This document shows, piece by piece, positions 17,262 to 26,272 of a stretch of 64,000 nt of DNA. The notes under the pieces were generated by a model. It worked only from the letters and a program-made list of their open reading frames with translations, did no database searches and was not told the origin of the DNA. The position numbers and the translations under genes were made by a program. Every line of letters starts with the position of its first letter. Position 1 is the first letter of the stretch. Origin of the DNA: Runella sp. MFBS21 (GTDB lineage: Bacteria; Bacteroidota; Bacteroidia; Cytophagales; Spirosomataceae); NCBI RefSeq assembly GCF_029433105.1, contig NZ_JARNTW010000001.1, positions 620,001 to 684,000 of the forward strand, given 5' to 3'.

Positions 17262-18745
17262 CCGAAACGCTTACACTATCGCCCGAAGTACTCGCCAAAT
17301 ACGAAATCGTGATTGGCTTAGAAGTACACTGTCAGTTACAGACCCAAACTAAGATTTTTGCGGCCGACGCCAACCAATTTGGTAGCGAGCCCAATACCAA
17401 TATCAGTGTCATTACGTTGGCCCACCCAGGTACACTTCCCAAATTGAACAAAAAAGCCGTTGAATACGCTGTTCGAATGGGGATTGCGTGCGGGTGCGAA
17501 ATCACTCGCCACACGATTTTTGACCGCAAAAACTACTTCTATCCCGACCTACCAAAGGGCTATCAGTTGTCGCAAGACAAAGCACCTATCTGCGTAGGCG
17601 GTGGAATTCCTGTTTCGTTCAAAGACAAAGCAGGAAAAACCGTGGAACGGACGGTGAAAATTCACCACATTCACTTGGAAGAAGACGCAGGAAAATCGGT
17701 ACACGACGGTGCCGTTACGGATACCTTACTCGACTACAACCGCGCAGGAACACCCCTGATTGAAATGGTTACGGACCCTTGTATTGGTTCGGCTGAAGAA
17801 GCGGGTGCGTTTTTGACAGCCGTTCGCCAACTCGTTCGTTTTATCGATATTTGCGATGGCAATATGGAAGAAGGTTCGCTCCGCTGCGATCTGAACGTGT
17901 CAGTCCGTTTGAAAGGAGCCACTACGTTGGGGACTAAAGTAGAGGTCAAAAATATGAACTCTATCCGCAACGTCATGAAAGCCGTGGAAACGGAGTTTCG
18001 TCGGCAAGTAGAAATGGTTGAAAATGGGGAAACAATTTTGCAAGAAACGCGGATGTTTGACCCCGAAACGGGCGAAACATCAGGAATGCGGATGAAGGAA
18101 ACCATGAACGATTATCGTTATTTTCCCGAACCCGATTTGGCTCCCGTGTTTATTTCGGACGAATGGATGAACCAAATCCAAGCCGAAATGCCTCCGTTGC
18201 CACGCGTTTTGTTCGAAAAATTCACCACTCACTACGGGCTTTCGGCAGGCCATGCCACTACCCTCGTTGATACCAAAGACGTGGCGTTTTACTTTGAAGT
18301 ACTCGGAGCCGCTTGTGGCAATTACCAAGCGGCGGCCAACTGGGTATTAGGCCCCGTAAAGACTTTTCTTAACGAAAACAACGACGCTACTGCCGAGCAG
18401 TTCCCGCTTTCGCCAGCTCAATTGGCGGAGGTGATTAAGTTGGTAGAAAATAACCAAGTGAGCCATACTACGGCTTCGCAAAAACTACTTCCCGTATTGC
18501 TCGAAAATCCGTCGCTATCACCACTTGATGTAGCCCAGCAAAACAATTGGCTACAAAACAGCGATGCAGGCGCGTTGGAAGCAATTGTGGATGAGGTTTT
18601 GGCCGCCATGCCTGATAAGGTAAAAGAATTCAAAAAAGGCAAAAAAGGCTTAATGGGCTTGTTTGTTGGCGAAGTCATGAAAAAATCAAAAGGCAGCGCC
18701 GATCCCAAAGTTGTCAATCAATTGTTGGGACAAAAGCTATCATAA
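17258..18745 (+). CDS. gatB: Asp-tRNA(Asn)/Glu-tRNA(Gln) amidotransferase subunit B
   Basis: Protein of 495 residues, full length. GatB binds the mischarged tRNA and, with GatA and GatC, converts Glu-tRNA(Gln) or Asp-tRNA(Asn) to the amide form. Signatures are YEIVIGLEVHCQLQT, YFYPDLPKGYQLSQ, HHIHLEEDAGKSVH, DYNRAGTPLIEMVTDP and the C-terminal GatB/Yqey tail domain ending KVVNQLLGQKL. gatA and gatC are not adjacent in this window. A terminator follows. Confidence 0.97.
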   Translation: MTETLTLSPEVLAKYEIVIGLEVHCQLQTQTKIFAADANQFGSEPNTNISVITLAHPGTLPKLNKKAVEYAVRMGIACGCEITRHTIFDRKNYFYPDLPKGYQLSQDKAPICVGGGIPVSFKDKAGKTVERTVKIHHIHLEEDAGKSVHDGAVTDTLLDYNRAGTPLIEMVTDPCIGSAEEAGAFLTAVRQLVRFIDICDGNMEEGSLRCDLNVSVRLKGATTLGTKVEVKNMNSIRNVMKAVETEFRRQVEMVENGETILQETRMFDPETGETSGMRMKETMNDYRYFPEPDLAPVFISDEWMNQIQAEMPPLPRVLFEKFTTHYGLSAGHATTLVDTKDVAFYFEVLGAACGNYQAAANWVLGPVKTFLNENNDATAEQFPLSPAQLAEVIKLVENNQVSHTTASQKLLPVLLENPSLSPLDVAQQNNWLQNSDAGALEAIVDEVLAAMPDKVKEFKKGKKGLMGLFVGEVMKKSKGSADPKVVNQLLGQKLS

Positions 18746-18770
18746 GTTATTCCTAATTTAGCAGAATTCG

Positions 18771-18813
18771 AAGCTCTTCTGGCCTCTGTGAGGCGGAAGA
18801 GCTTTTATTTTTT
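18771..18813 (+). terminator. rho-independent terminator of gatB
   Basis: Inverted repeat with AAGCTCTTC on the left and GAAGAGCTT on the right, extended by GGCCTC/GAGGC with one bulge, followed by a T-rich run (18803-18813). Confidence 0.9.
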
Positions 18814-18949
18814 GTACAAAAGAAAGTAGAGAAAATTAGTGTTACAAAATAGCTTACTTTAATTCAGGAAATACTAGTAAGTGTCTAACTGTCAGAGATA
18901 ATAACTTTTACATAGCTGTCGTTTTAAAACAATAAACCCAAACAGCGTC

Positions 18950-20047
18950 ATGAAAAAGTTATCTACATTTATCTTGTTTTTAGTAGCCATTCAGCCTTCC
19001 TTGGCTACTCATGTGATAGGGGGTGAAATTTCAGTTAAGCGCACTTCACCTCAAAGCTTAAACTATCAAATTAAGGTCAACCTTTACATGGATGAAACAA
19101 CAGGGGCGATTGCTAGCGCAGGGCAACATGATGTGAGTATATGTGTCGGAGAAAAAGGGCAAATCTTGAAGGCTTCTCGAAAGATAAAAATACAAATTGG
19201 TACTAATATTTCTCTAAATGTGTATGATATGAGTTACACTTATGCTGCGCCTGGCGTGTATACCGTGTCGGTGGGGCTTGAAAATCGGGCGGGTGATTTG
19301 GTCAATATTTCAGCAAACAATAATGCACCGTTTCACATACAAACTACTTTTGTAACCAATATACCCAATAGTACCCCTACTTTTGAACAAGGTATAGATA
19401 CCCAAGCAGCTCCTCTCAAGCAGGTCTATTCTTATAGCCAAAAAGCCATTGATGCGGAAGGTGATAGTTTGGTATATCGATTAGCATCCATAAAGCGAGG
19501 ACAACCAGAAATTTGTACTGGACGAGAGATAGAAAGCTACAAGTATCCTAATGAAGTGACAAAGGAAGGAACATTTAAAATCAATCCTCAAACTGGAAAT
19601 GTGACTTGGATAGCACCTACGCAAGTAGGAAGATATGCGTATGTGGTAGTAGTAGAAGAATGGCGCGAAGGACAAAAAATAAGTGAGACTTATCGCGAGA
19701 TTAGTATGACAACGGAAGATAGAGGAGGAGTCCCGATAGTGATACCACCTTATGAATACCTTGATAATGGTCTGATTATGAGCATTGATAAAAAACGTAC
19801 AGATGAGTTGTGGGTATATCCTTCACCCGTACAAAAAACATTGAAAGTGGTGTTGAATTACCGTAAAGCACAACCTGTACATTTTCAGATTATTAGCAGT
19901 ACTGGAAAGGTGATGGCTACTCAAGAAATATTAGAAAGTCGACAAATGCACGTTCATGAACTTGAGCTAGGGGATTTACCAACGGGAGTTTATTTTATCA
20001 AAACTCTTGATGCGAGTTCGCTTACAATCAAGTTTGTAAAACAATAG
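18950..20047 (+). CDS. secreted protein with type IX secretion C-terminal sorting domain
   Basis: Protein of 365 residues. Residues 1-19 form a signal peptide (MKKLSTFILFLVAIQPSLA), followed by THVIGGEIS, a start common among large Bacteroidota surface proteins. The middle part looks like beta-sandwich (PKD/cadherin-like) repeats. The C-terminal 75 residues, WVYPSPVQKTLKVVL to GVYFIKTLDASSLTIKFVKQ, match a type A T9SS sorting domain. The protein should cross the outer membrane by the type IX system and be released or anchored. Its binding target is unknown. Confidence 0.8.
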   Translation: MKKLSTFILFLVAIQPSLATHVIGGEISVKRTSPQSLNYQIKVNLYMDETTGAIASAGQHDVSICVGEKGQILKASRKIKIQIGTNISLNVYDMSYTYAAPGVYTVSVGLENRAGDLVNISANNNAPFHIQTTFVTNIPNSTPTFEQGIDTQAAPLKQVYSYSQKAIDAEGDSLVYRLASIKRGQPEICTGREIESYKYPNEVTKEGTFKINPQTGNVTWIAPTQVGRYAYVVVVEEWREGQKISETYREISMTTEDRGGVPIVIPPYEYLDNGLIMSIDKKRTDELWVYPSPVQKTLKVVLNYRKAQPVHFQIISSTGKVMATQEILESRQMHVHELELGDLPTGVYFIKTLDASSLTIKFVKQ

Positions 20048-20103
20048 GATTGGTATAAAAAAGAAAAATAAGAGTCCTGCTAATTATGGATGATTCGTAA
20101 CTT

Positions 20104-20154
20104 AAAAAACCTTCTGATTTGTATTTGAGTAGATACAAATCAGAAGGTTTTTTT
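20104..20154. terminator. bidirectional terminator between convergent genes
   Basis: Perfect 21-bp inverted repeat (arms 20104-20124 and 20133-20153, loop of 8) flanked by an A-run on the left and a T-run on the right. It can terminate transcription from both the T9SS protein gene and, on the other strand, the glycosidase operon. Confidence 0.85.
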
Positions 20155-20211
20155 ACGATTATCATCTCTATCTTTTTTGCAAATGTTGTTTAACTCACTC
20201 TTTAATCTGAT

Positions 20212-20370
20212 TTCTCCGAAGTCCTTTGTTTTGGTGGCAAAAGCTTGTTAGCTACAAACTTTGCGCTTCTCCGAGGCAGAATGTGAAAATGCTGTTGTGG
20301 ACGAATAGCTTCGAAGAAGTTAATCTTTGTAGCATGATGTTTTGACCTCTAAACAAAGGACTTCGGAGAA
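20212..20370. repeat. nested inverted repeat in a gene-free stretch
   Basis: Outer arms of 20 bp, TTCTCCGAAGTCCTTTGTTT (20212-20231) and its exact reverse complement (20351-20370), enclose inner arms GCTACAAA (20251-20258) and TTTGTAGC (20326-20333). Gaps between outer and inner arms are nearly equal (19 and 17 bases), so the whole can fold into one long imperfect hairpin. No ORF is present. It could be a MITE-like relic or a structured RNA. The remainder of 20048-20470 shows nothing recognisable apart from the terminator at 20104. Confidence 0.6.
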
Positions 20371-20470
20371 GTCAAACCTTAACTGATGTAGCTTTTGACT
20401 ACAAATTTTTGGCTTCTATCTGTTATGCTCTCCAATTGTCGGGACGACTCATGTTTAAGGATAATACTAG

Positions 20471-22645
20471 TTACTCCACCGTAAACCAAGTATAATTTTC
20501 GGGTTCAATCATAAATGTGAGTTCTACTTCATGATTTCGGTTAAGGGGGTATTTTTTAGCAACCTTCCCTTTTTCTTTAAAAGTAGCAGCACTTGTCAAA
20601 CCTGTATAATAAAGCGGCACTTTGATAGTTCGAGTCATTTTCTCTTTTGTGGGATTGTAGAGCATCACAAATCCCTTTTGCTTGAGTTGAGGGTTGACAT
20701 GGATAAGACCATCCCAATCGCGGCCATCAGCACGGCGGAGTTGAATCATATCAGCATTCAAAATATCGCGGTATTGTTTGTACCAACTTACGGTATTGGA
20801 TACTAGTTGCCTTGTGGTTTCGGTATCATACAGGCGAGGTCCTCTATAACAGGCCTGCACTCCTGCTCCATAATATTGCACCATCAGCTGCTCATAGTCT
20901 TTGAGGTGCTCGCTAAGAGGCTCTAAGATAGCTTCAGGCCCGCCACCTTGATAGCGCGTCAGAGGCACAAAACCCCAGCTCATAGAGGCTGTTTTTTCGA
21001 TAGTGCCGTCGTGGATGTTTTGGCGATTAAGGATGCGCTGTTGCTCTCTAGAAAGTGAAAAATTTACTTCACGGTATCCAATCGCTATTTTGTGAGTGCC
21101 ATCTAAGAAATACCAGTCGGGGGCATTGATATATACCCCGTGTTCGTTGAGCCAGCGATACAGTTCTTTTTGAATTTCCATTTGTCGCCATTGCGAATCG
21201 TCTAGTCCTTTGTGGCCGGGATGAGAGGTAGAGCCGCACACATCGCCTGGATAAGGTCCGTCGTTTTCCCAGATGTCAAATCCTGTTTTTTCGAAAAAAT
21301 ACTTGATTTTGTTACGATAAGCCAATCCCCACTTGCTTCCAAAACAAGGTGCATGACCAAAAAAAGCGCCGCCCGGTTTGCCAGTTTTAGGGTCAACTAC
21401 ATCGTCTTCATCACTGATACGGCGGCTACTAAAAAGCGAATATCCTCCTAATAAGATATTTTTGCTGTGGGCATAGTCGGCGAGTTCTTTCCAACGTTGA
21501 ATATTTTTAGCCGTACTATCTTCCATATTGAGATGGCTTCCAAAACTCAAAATAACCGCCTCATAACCCGTAGCGGCGCATTGGTCAATGCAGCTCCGTA
21601 CTTGCTCATCGTTGCGACTCACTAAGTGCATGAAAATAGGGTTTTGGGTAGTCCAAGGAGCGACCGTTCTATACATTTTTCGAATCATCAATCCTCGCCG
21701 TTGACGGTCGTAGCTATCCATCAACAATTCGTGTGTTCTGACGGAGTTGAAAATCTCGTTGGGCTGAAGGTCAATGCCGGGCGCTTTTTCTGGATATACT
21801 TCTAGCAAACAGGGCGTTTCGTAGTTATAATTAACCTGCGATGTATAAGTACGATCTATTTTCCAGTGTGTCGTTTGGTCGCTGATGTCGTAGCGCATGG
21901 CATTGTTGAAAGCATAATTGGTCTCAACATAAATCCCATGCTGTTTTTTCATTTCTTCGGGTTTGCCCACAACCGCACTCTCTTCTTCCACCAGCGCCAA
22001 GACTTCATTTACGACACGGTTTAGTTTTAGTTCTTGGTTGTTTTTATTTTCGATAGAAACCCACTTCACAATCAACGGAATACCGTCGTACAATTCATAG
22101 TTGACGGTGACTTCAAGACCTTTTACGGCATCGGCTTGGGCTTTGTATTTAAAGGCAACGTGCTTACCAGTAGGTTGTTTTTGATTGATTCCCCACGTTT
22201 TAGCCTTGAAATTGATGAAGGGCTTGATGTCGGAAACAGTATGAGAAACGAACAGAAAATCTTCAGGCCCTACGGTCATTTTATCAAGCCATTCGGGCAG
22301 CAGATATGCGTTTTCTTTTTGGCCAATCAGCCCCCCTACACTGTATTCTTTGTCGTTGACAGTGATACGTGCTTCGGGTTTCACCCCTCGAAGGAGCTGC
22401 TGTCCATTAGAAAGGTTTTTGTAGTCAATACACGCTACATTGGGTTCAATTCTGAATACGCGTTTTACCAAGCCATTATACAAAATGATGTTTTTACCTT
22501 CAGTGATGACTTCGGCTTTTTGGGCAATAGGTGCCACTAGCCAATCAGTTGTCGTCAATTTGTCATAGCGTGAAAGGCCTGGACTCTGGGCATTTAGTTG
22601 GAACACTAAACACCATAATAGAATGAGAGAAAAAATAGGTTTCAT
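20471..22645 (-). CDS. putative alpha-galactosidase-like glycosidase (GH36/GH27-type barrel)
   Basis: Secreted protein of 724 residues with signal peptide MKPIFSLILLWCLVFQLNA. The N-terminal 300 residues form a beta-rich domain like that of clan GH-D enzymes. A TIM-barrel region follows with ATGYEAVILSFGS, YAHSKNILLGGYSLF and GFDIWENDGPYPGD; the Asp of ENDG sits where the nucleophile is expected. It is the last gene of the SusC/SusD operon, 65 bases from the GH31 gene. The clan assignment is from overall pattern; activity as alpha-galactosidase is an inference. Confidence 0.6.
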   Translation of the reverse strand: MKPIFSLILLWCLVFQLNAQSPGLSRYDKLTTTDWLVAPIAQKAEVITEGKNIILYNGLVKRVFRIEPNVACIDYKNLSNGQQLLRGVKPEARITVNDKEYSVGGLIGQKENAYLLPEWLDKMTVGPEDFLFVSHTVSDIKPFINFKAKTWGINQKQPTGKHVAFKYKAQADAVKGLEVTVNYELYDGIPLIVKWVSIENKNNQELKLNRVVNEVLALVEEESAVVGKPEEMKKQHGIYVETNYAFNNAMRYDISDQTTHWKIDRTYTSQVNYNYETPCLLEVYPEKAPGIDLQPNEIFNSVRTHELLMDSYDRQRRGLMIRKMYRTVAPWTTQNPIFMHLVSRNDEQVRSCIDQCAATGYEAVILSFGSHLNMEDSTAKNIQRWKELADYAHSKNILLGGYSLFSSRRISDEDDVVDPKTGKPGGAFFGHAPCFGSKWGLAYRNKIKYFFEKTGFDIWENDGPYPGDVCGSTSHPGHKGLDDSQWRQMEIQKELYRWLNEHGVYINAPDWYFLDGTHKIAIGYREVNFSLSREQQRILNRQNIHDGTIEKTASMSWGFVPLTRYQGGGPEAILEPLSEHLKDYEQLMVQYYGAGVQACYRGPRLYDTETTRQLVSNTVSWYKQYRDILNADMIQLRRADGRDWDGLIHVNPQLKQKGFVMLYNPTKEKMTRTIKVPLYYTGLTSAATFKEKGKVAKKYPLNRNHEVELTFMIEPENYTWFTVE

Positions 22646-22710
22646 TATAAATATGAAGAAGAAATCTCAGGCCTGCCAACAAGCACGAGAAGGTTTAGAG
22701 ATAGTTTAGT

Positions 22711-24864
22711 TTAGTTATTAGAGGGAGTCATAAACTCCCATTTGATTTCTTTTGTATATCCAAAAGGTTTGCCCGTAGTCGGAGTAGCTATTTCTCCTCT
22801 AAGTTTTCCGTCGGCTGTTTTCATAACAGCTAACTTTGTGAATGAATATTGCCCTTTTTCATAGTCAAAAGAAGTGCCGTCGTCGTCATAAAGTTGCAAT
22901 GAATTAGGAGCGGTGCCATAGTGTCTGACGGTCAAAGGCAATGTTTCATTGGCTTTAGGGGCGCGTTGACGAACTGGAATCATAGGAATAATACCCCCGT
23001 CTTTGACAAACAACGGTATTTTGTCAAGTGCAGGAGTGACTTTGATGACTTGATTTTCGCCCACCAATTGGCCCGTATAAAAGTCATACCATTTGCCTTG
23101 GGGTAAGTACACATCTCGGCTTTTTTCGCCTGCAAACATAGGAGCTACCAATACAAAATCTCCCATCATATATTGGTCTTTGATGTCTTTTTTGATACTC
23201 ATAGCATAAGGATTGGAGGTGGCGTCAAAAGTACCTGCCTCCGTGGTGGATTTAAAACCAAAGCCTTCTACCAAATTCATCGCTCTAAACGGTGGTTTTC
23301 CTTCAAAGTGATATTGGGCAAAGGTCGAATAGAGGTAAGGGAGCAATTGCATACGCAAGTTGGCGACGTCATTCACGGCTTGTTCTACTTCAGGGAAAGA
23401 CCAAGGCTTGGTGCCATCGGCCCACGCATTGAGCATAGCCATCGGCGAAAAACACACCGATTGCATCCGTCGTACCCATTCTTCGGCGGTTTTGGAAGCC
23501 CTTACCTCGGGGGTCCAGAGTACACCAATAAAACTACTGTTGACCAAGGCCGTGATGAAATCTTTATGACTATAGTAGTCGTTGTAAATCACATAAGGAA
23601 AATTGCTTGCTCCTGCATTTGAGGCTCTTACGAGTCCATAGGTACGTTTATTGATTTCTTTGTACCAACTACCCGTCATATTTTGTACCATAAGACCGTA
23701 AGTTTGGCGCATTTGCTCGGCGGTAGTGCCAGAGGGAAAGGTGGCTACATCGGGCCACAGCCAGCTGTCAAATCCATCTACTTCGTCTATTTTGTATCCA
23801 CCTACGCCGATGCTCAGATGGTGTTTCATAAAATGATCTTTGAACAACTGACGCGCTTGGGGCATAGTAAAGTCAGGCACAATGCCATTCCAAACGGTGT
23901 GAGAACCAGTGTAAGGTTTGATTTTGGGATACAAAGACCCTACCGGCGAAACGAAAGGATTGAGCCAAAGATTGGCGCTGATGCCTTTTTGAGCCAATGT
24001 TTGTAGAAAACCCTTAGGGTCGGGAAAACGGCTTTTGTCCCATTCAAAAGTACAGGGATAAGCCATGCTATGCCAGCCGGGTTCTACGCCGATAAAATCA
24101 AGAGGAAAATGATGTTCTTCAAAACTTTGGACTTCTTTCAGTATATCGTCTTGTGAATATAATGTCGGTACACGCTGCGTAAAGCCCAATCCCCATTTGG
24201 GAGGAAGGTAGCCACCACCATTCATGAGATTGTATCTTTGGACTACATTCATTGGAGTAGGACCTCCAAAAACATAAATGTTGGCTCCTTCGGCAGGAAT
24301 CAGTATTTCTATAGCATCCGAGTAGGGTTGGGCTTCCCATTGCTTGTCAGTGTTGCGGTCGCGCAACACGGGAGGATGCTTGGCATCGGTTCTAATGGCT
24401 GTACCGGCATATACGGTGATATAACGCGCCACATCTATAAGCACCCCATATCCTTTGGAAGAGACATAAAAAGGCACGGGAGCATGCGTGCGACCATTGT
24501 CTTTACCGCCATAATGATCCACATGGAGATTAAGAATCCGGCCTCGTTGGTTGACAGTTTGGAAATTGAGCCCTAAGCCAAAAATTTGTTCTTCTTTCTC
24601 CAACGGAAACCTTAAATAAGTCTTGTGGTCAATGACCTGTACCTTGATATCGGGTTTGTCTAAAGGAAAAGAAGTTTTGGGAAGATTAGAGAGTGCAGTG
24701 AGGTTGGGTTTGGCATTGGCTGCGCTCAATAAAGTTATTTTTTCGGGTTTGCCCACGATTGCTTTCCAAATCCCAGGGTGCTGCTCTTTCCATTGGATAG
24801 TAGTCTGACTATGAGAGTGATATACAATCGAAAAAACAAAAATTAATAATTTAAAAATCTTCAT
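22711..24864 (-). CDS. secreted glycoside hydrolase family 31 protein
   Basis: Alpha-glycosidase of 717 residues with a signal peptide (MKIFKLLIFVFSIVYHSHSQ). The N-terminal beta domain is followed by the GH31 barrel: HHFPLDFIGVEPGWHSM, GISANLWLNPFVSP, and the nucleophile segment GGYKIDEVDGFDSWLW. Where typical GH31 enzymes carry W-x-GDN for the acid/base, this protein has LWTPEVRAS, as in divergent GH31 members, so substrate could be alpha-galactosyl, alpha-xylosyl or alpha-glucosyl. C-terminal beta domains follow. It sits between GH29 and GH36-like genes. Confidence 0.88.
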   Translation of the reverse strand: MKIFKLLIFVFSIVYHSHSQTTIQWKEQHPGIWKAIVGKPEKITLLSAANAKPNLTALSNLPKTSFPLDKPDIKVQVIDHKTYLRFPLEKEEQIFGLGLNFQTVNQRGRILNLHVDHYGGKDNGRTHAPVPFYVSSKGYGVLIDVARYITVYAGTAIRTDAKHPPVLRDRNTDKQWEAQPYSDAIEILIPAEGANIYVFGGPTPMNVVQRYNLMNGGGYLPPKWGLGFTQRVPTLYSQDDILKEVQSFEEHHFPLDFIGVEPGWHSMAYPCTFEWDKSRFPDPKGFLQTLAQKGISANLWLNPFVSPVGSLYPKIKPYTGSHTVWNGIVPDFTMPQARQLFKDHFMKHHLSIGVGGYKIDEVDGFDSWLWPDVATFPSGTTAEQMRQTYGLMVQNMTGSWYKEINKRTYGLVRASNAGASNFPYVIYNDYYSHKDFITALVNSSFIGVLWTPEVRASKTAEEWVRRMQSVCFSPMAMLNAWADGTKPWSFPEVEQAVNDVANLRMQLLPYLYSTFAQYHFEGKPPFRAMNLVEGFGFKSTTEAGTFDATSNPYAMSIKKDIKDQYMMGDFVLVAPMFAGEKSRDVYLPQGKWYDFYTGQLVGENQVIKVTPALDKIPLFVKDGGIIPMIPVRQRAPKANETLPLTVRHYGTAPNSLQLYDDDGTSFDYEKGQYSFTKLAVMKTADGKLRGEIATPTTGKPFGYTKEIKWEFMTPSNN

Positions 24865-24906
24865 AAGCCAGGATAGGTTGGTCGAAAGGAGATATGTTTT
24901 TAAAAC

Positions 24907-26268
24907 TTAATATACTGCAAATTTGGCTAACTGAACTTCCCCTACGCTATCGGTGATTTTGAGCCTTAAACTTTGGATATTTTTAGAAGGTAACACTTCG
25001 ATTCTTTTGTGTCCTACGCTGCTACCTTGCGCCAAAGATTCCCAGTTACCATTGACAAGTCCTTCGAGTTGATACGCACGAATACGTTCGCCTTTGCTGA
25101 TATTTTCTTGAATCACCGCAAACTTAGGAGCCGTATTGGTTTTCCATTTGAGAGTCCATTGCTGGCCTTTTCCTTGCGTAGAAGCCAAAGGGGTTGAAAA
25201 ATGCTTTTTTACTTCTTGACCAAATTCGCTGAGTCGTGCTACATCTGCATCGGGCACGAGGCCATGTTTGTCTATCACAATTCCAATCAGGAGGTTTGTG
25301 TTGCGTCCCACGCTATTGTAATAACGGTGCATCATCAAGTCCAATGAGCTAATGACCTCGTCTTGTCCTTCTTTCCAAAACCACCCGCCTTCAAAAGATT
25401 TATTGCTTCGCAAAGGCACATCTGCTTCTCCAGGGCACCATACTTTGCCGTTGGGATTGCCATGAAGCCCTTTCATGACTACTGTACCATCAGCTTGGGT
25501 GGTAGAGTCGGCGGTAGCCCAGCAAGGATAAGCCGCCAATCCTTCTTCATTGCCTACCCACCGTACGAGGTTTTTGAAGCCATAAGGTCCTTGAAACACC
25601 ACCGCGTCGGGTTGGAGTTTTTTGAGGAGGTCGGCAATGGGAGGGCCGCCTTTGGAAGAAGGAAGTACGCCACCATCAAACCAGATTTCAAACAAATTTC
25701 CGTAGCGCGTCCAGAGTTCGGTGAGCTGCTGCATCACAATCTCATTGTATTTTTTCTGGGCTACAGGGTCTCTATTGATAACCAATCCAGGATTATCTAC
25801 TTTGCAATAGGCATTGGCAGAAGCACTGGCATAGATGCCTGGTTTGATATTGTATTTTTTACAGGAAGCAATAAAATCCGCTACAATGTCACCTTTTCCG
25901 TTTTTCCAAGGAGAGTTTTTGATGCTGTATTCGTGGGCATCGGTTGGCCATAAACTAAAACCCGAACAATGCTTGGCTACTAAAACTACATAAGTGGCTC
26001 CCGCATCTTTGGCGGCTTTTATCCACTGATCCGTATTGAGTTTATCAGGATTAAAAATAGCGGGGCTTGGTTGATAATTGAAGTCCTTGCGCCATTTATA
26101 AGAAGGTTCATAGACTTGTACATCATAATGAATCAATGCCCCGATTTCGGCATTGGCCCATTCTACTTGGCGAGGCGTGGGAAGCACTAGTTCAGATTCT
26201 TTGAGGGGCTGCGCGTAGGTGTGAAAACTCCCCACAAGCACTAGCCACAGACATATCCATTTTTTCAT
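24907..26268 (-). CDS. secreted alpha-L-fucosidase, GH29
   Basis: Exo-fucosidase of 453 residues that removes alpha-linked L-fucose with retention. Signal peptide MKKWICLWLVLVGSFHTYAQ is followed by the GH29 barrel: WANAEIGALIHYD, WIKAAKDAGATYVVLVAKHCSGFSLW (the HxxGF motif), FIASCKKYNIKPGIYAS and LFEIWFDGG, whose Asp is the expected nucleophile. A C-terminal discoidin-like beta domain follows. It is four bases from the GH172 gene and likely co-translated. Linkage preference is unknown. Confidence 0.93.
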   Translation of the reverse strand: MKKWICLWLVLVGSFHTYAQPLKESELVLPTPRQVEWANAEIGALIHYDVQVYEPSYKWRKDFNYQPSPAIFNPDKLNTDQWIKAAKDAGATYVVLVAKHCSGFSLWPTDAHEYSIKNSPWKNGKGDIVADFIASCKKYNIKPGIYASASANAYCKVDNPGLVINRDPVAQKKYNEIVMQQLTELWTRYGNLFEIWFDGGVLPSSKGGPPIADLLKKLQPDAVVFQGPYGFKNLVRWVGNEEGLAAYPCWATADSTTQADGTVVMKGLHGNPNGKVWCPGEADVPLRSNKSFEGGWFWKEGQDEVISSLDLMMHRYYNSVGRNTNLLIGIVIDKHGLVPDADVARLSEFGQEVKKHFSTPLASTQGKGQQWTLKWKTNTAPKFAVIQENISKGERIRAYQLEGLVNGNWESLAQGSSVGHKRIEVLPSKNIQSLRLKITDSVGEVQLAKFAVY

Positions 26269-26272
26269 GTGT

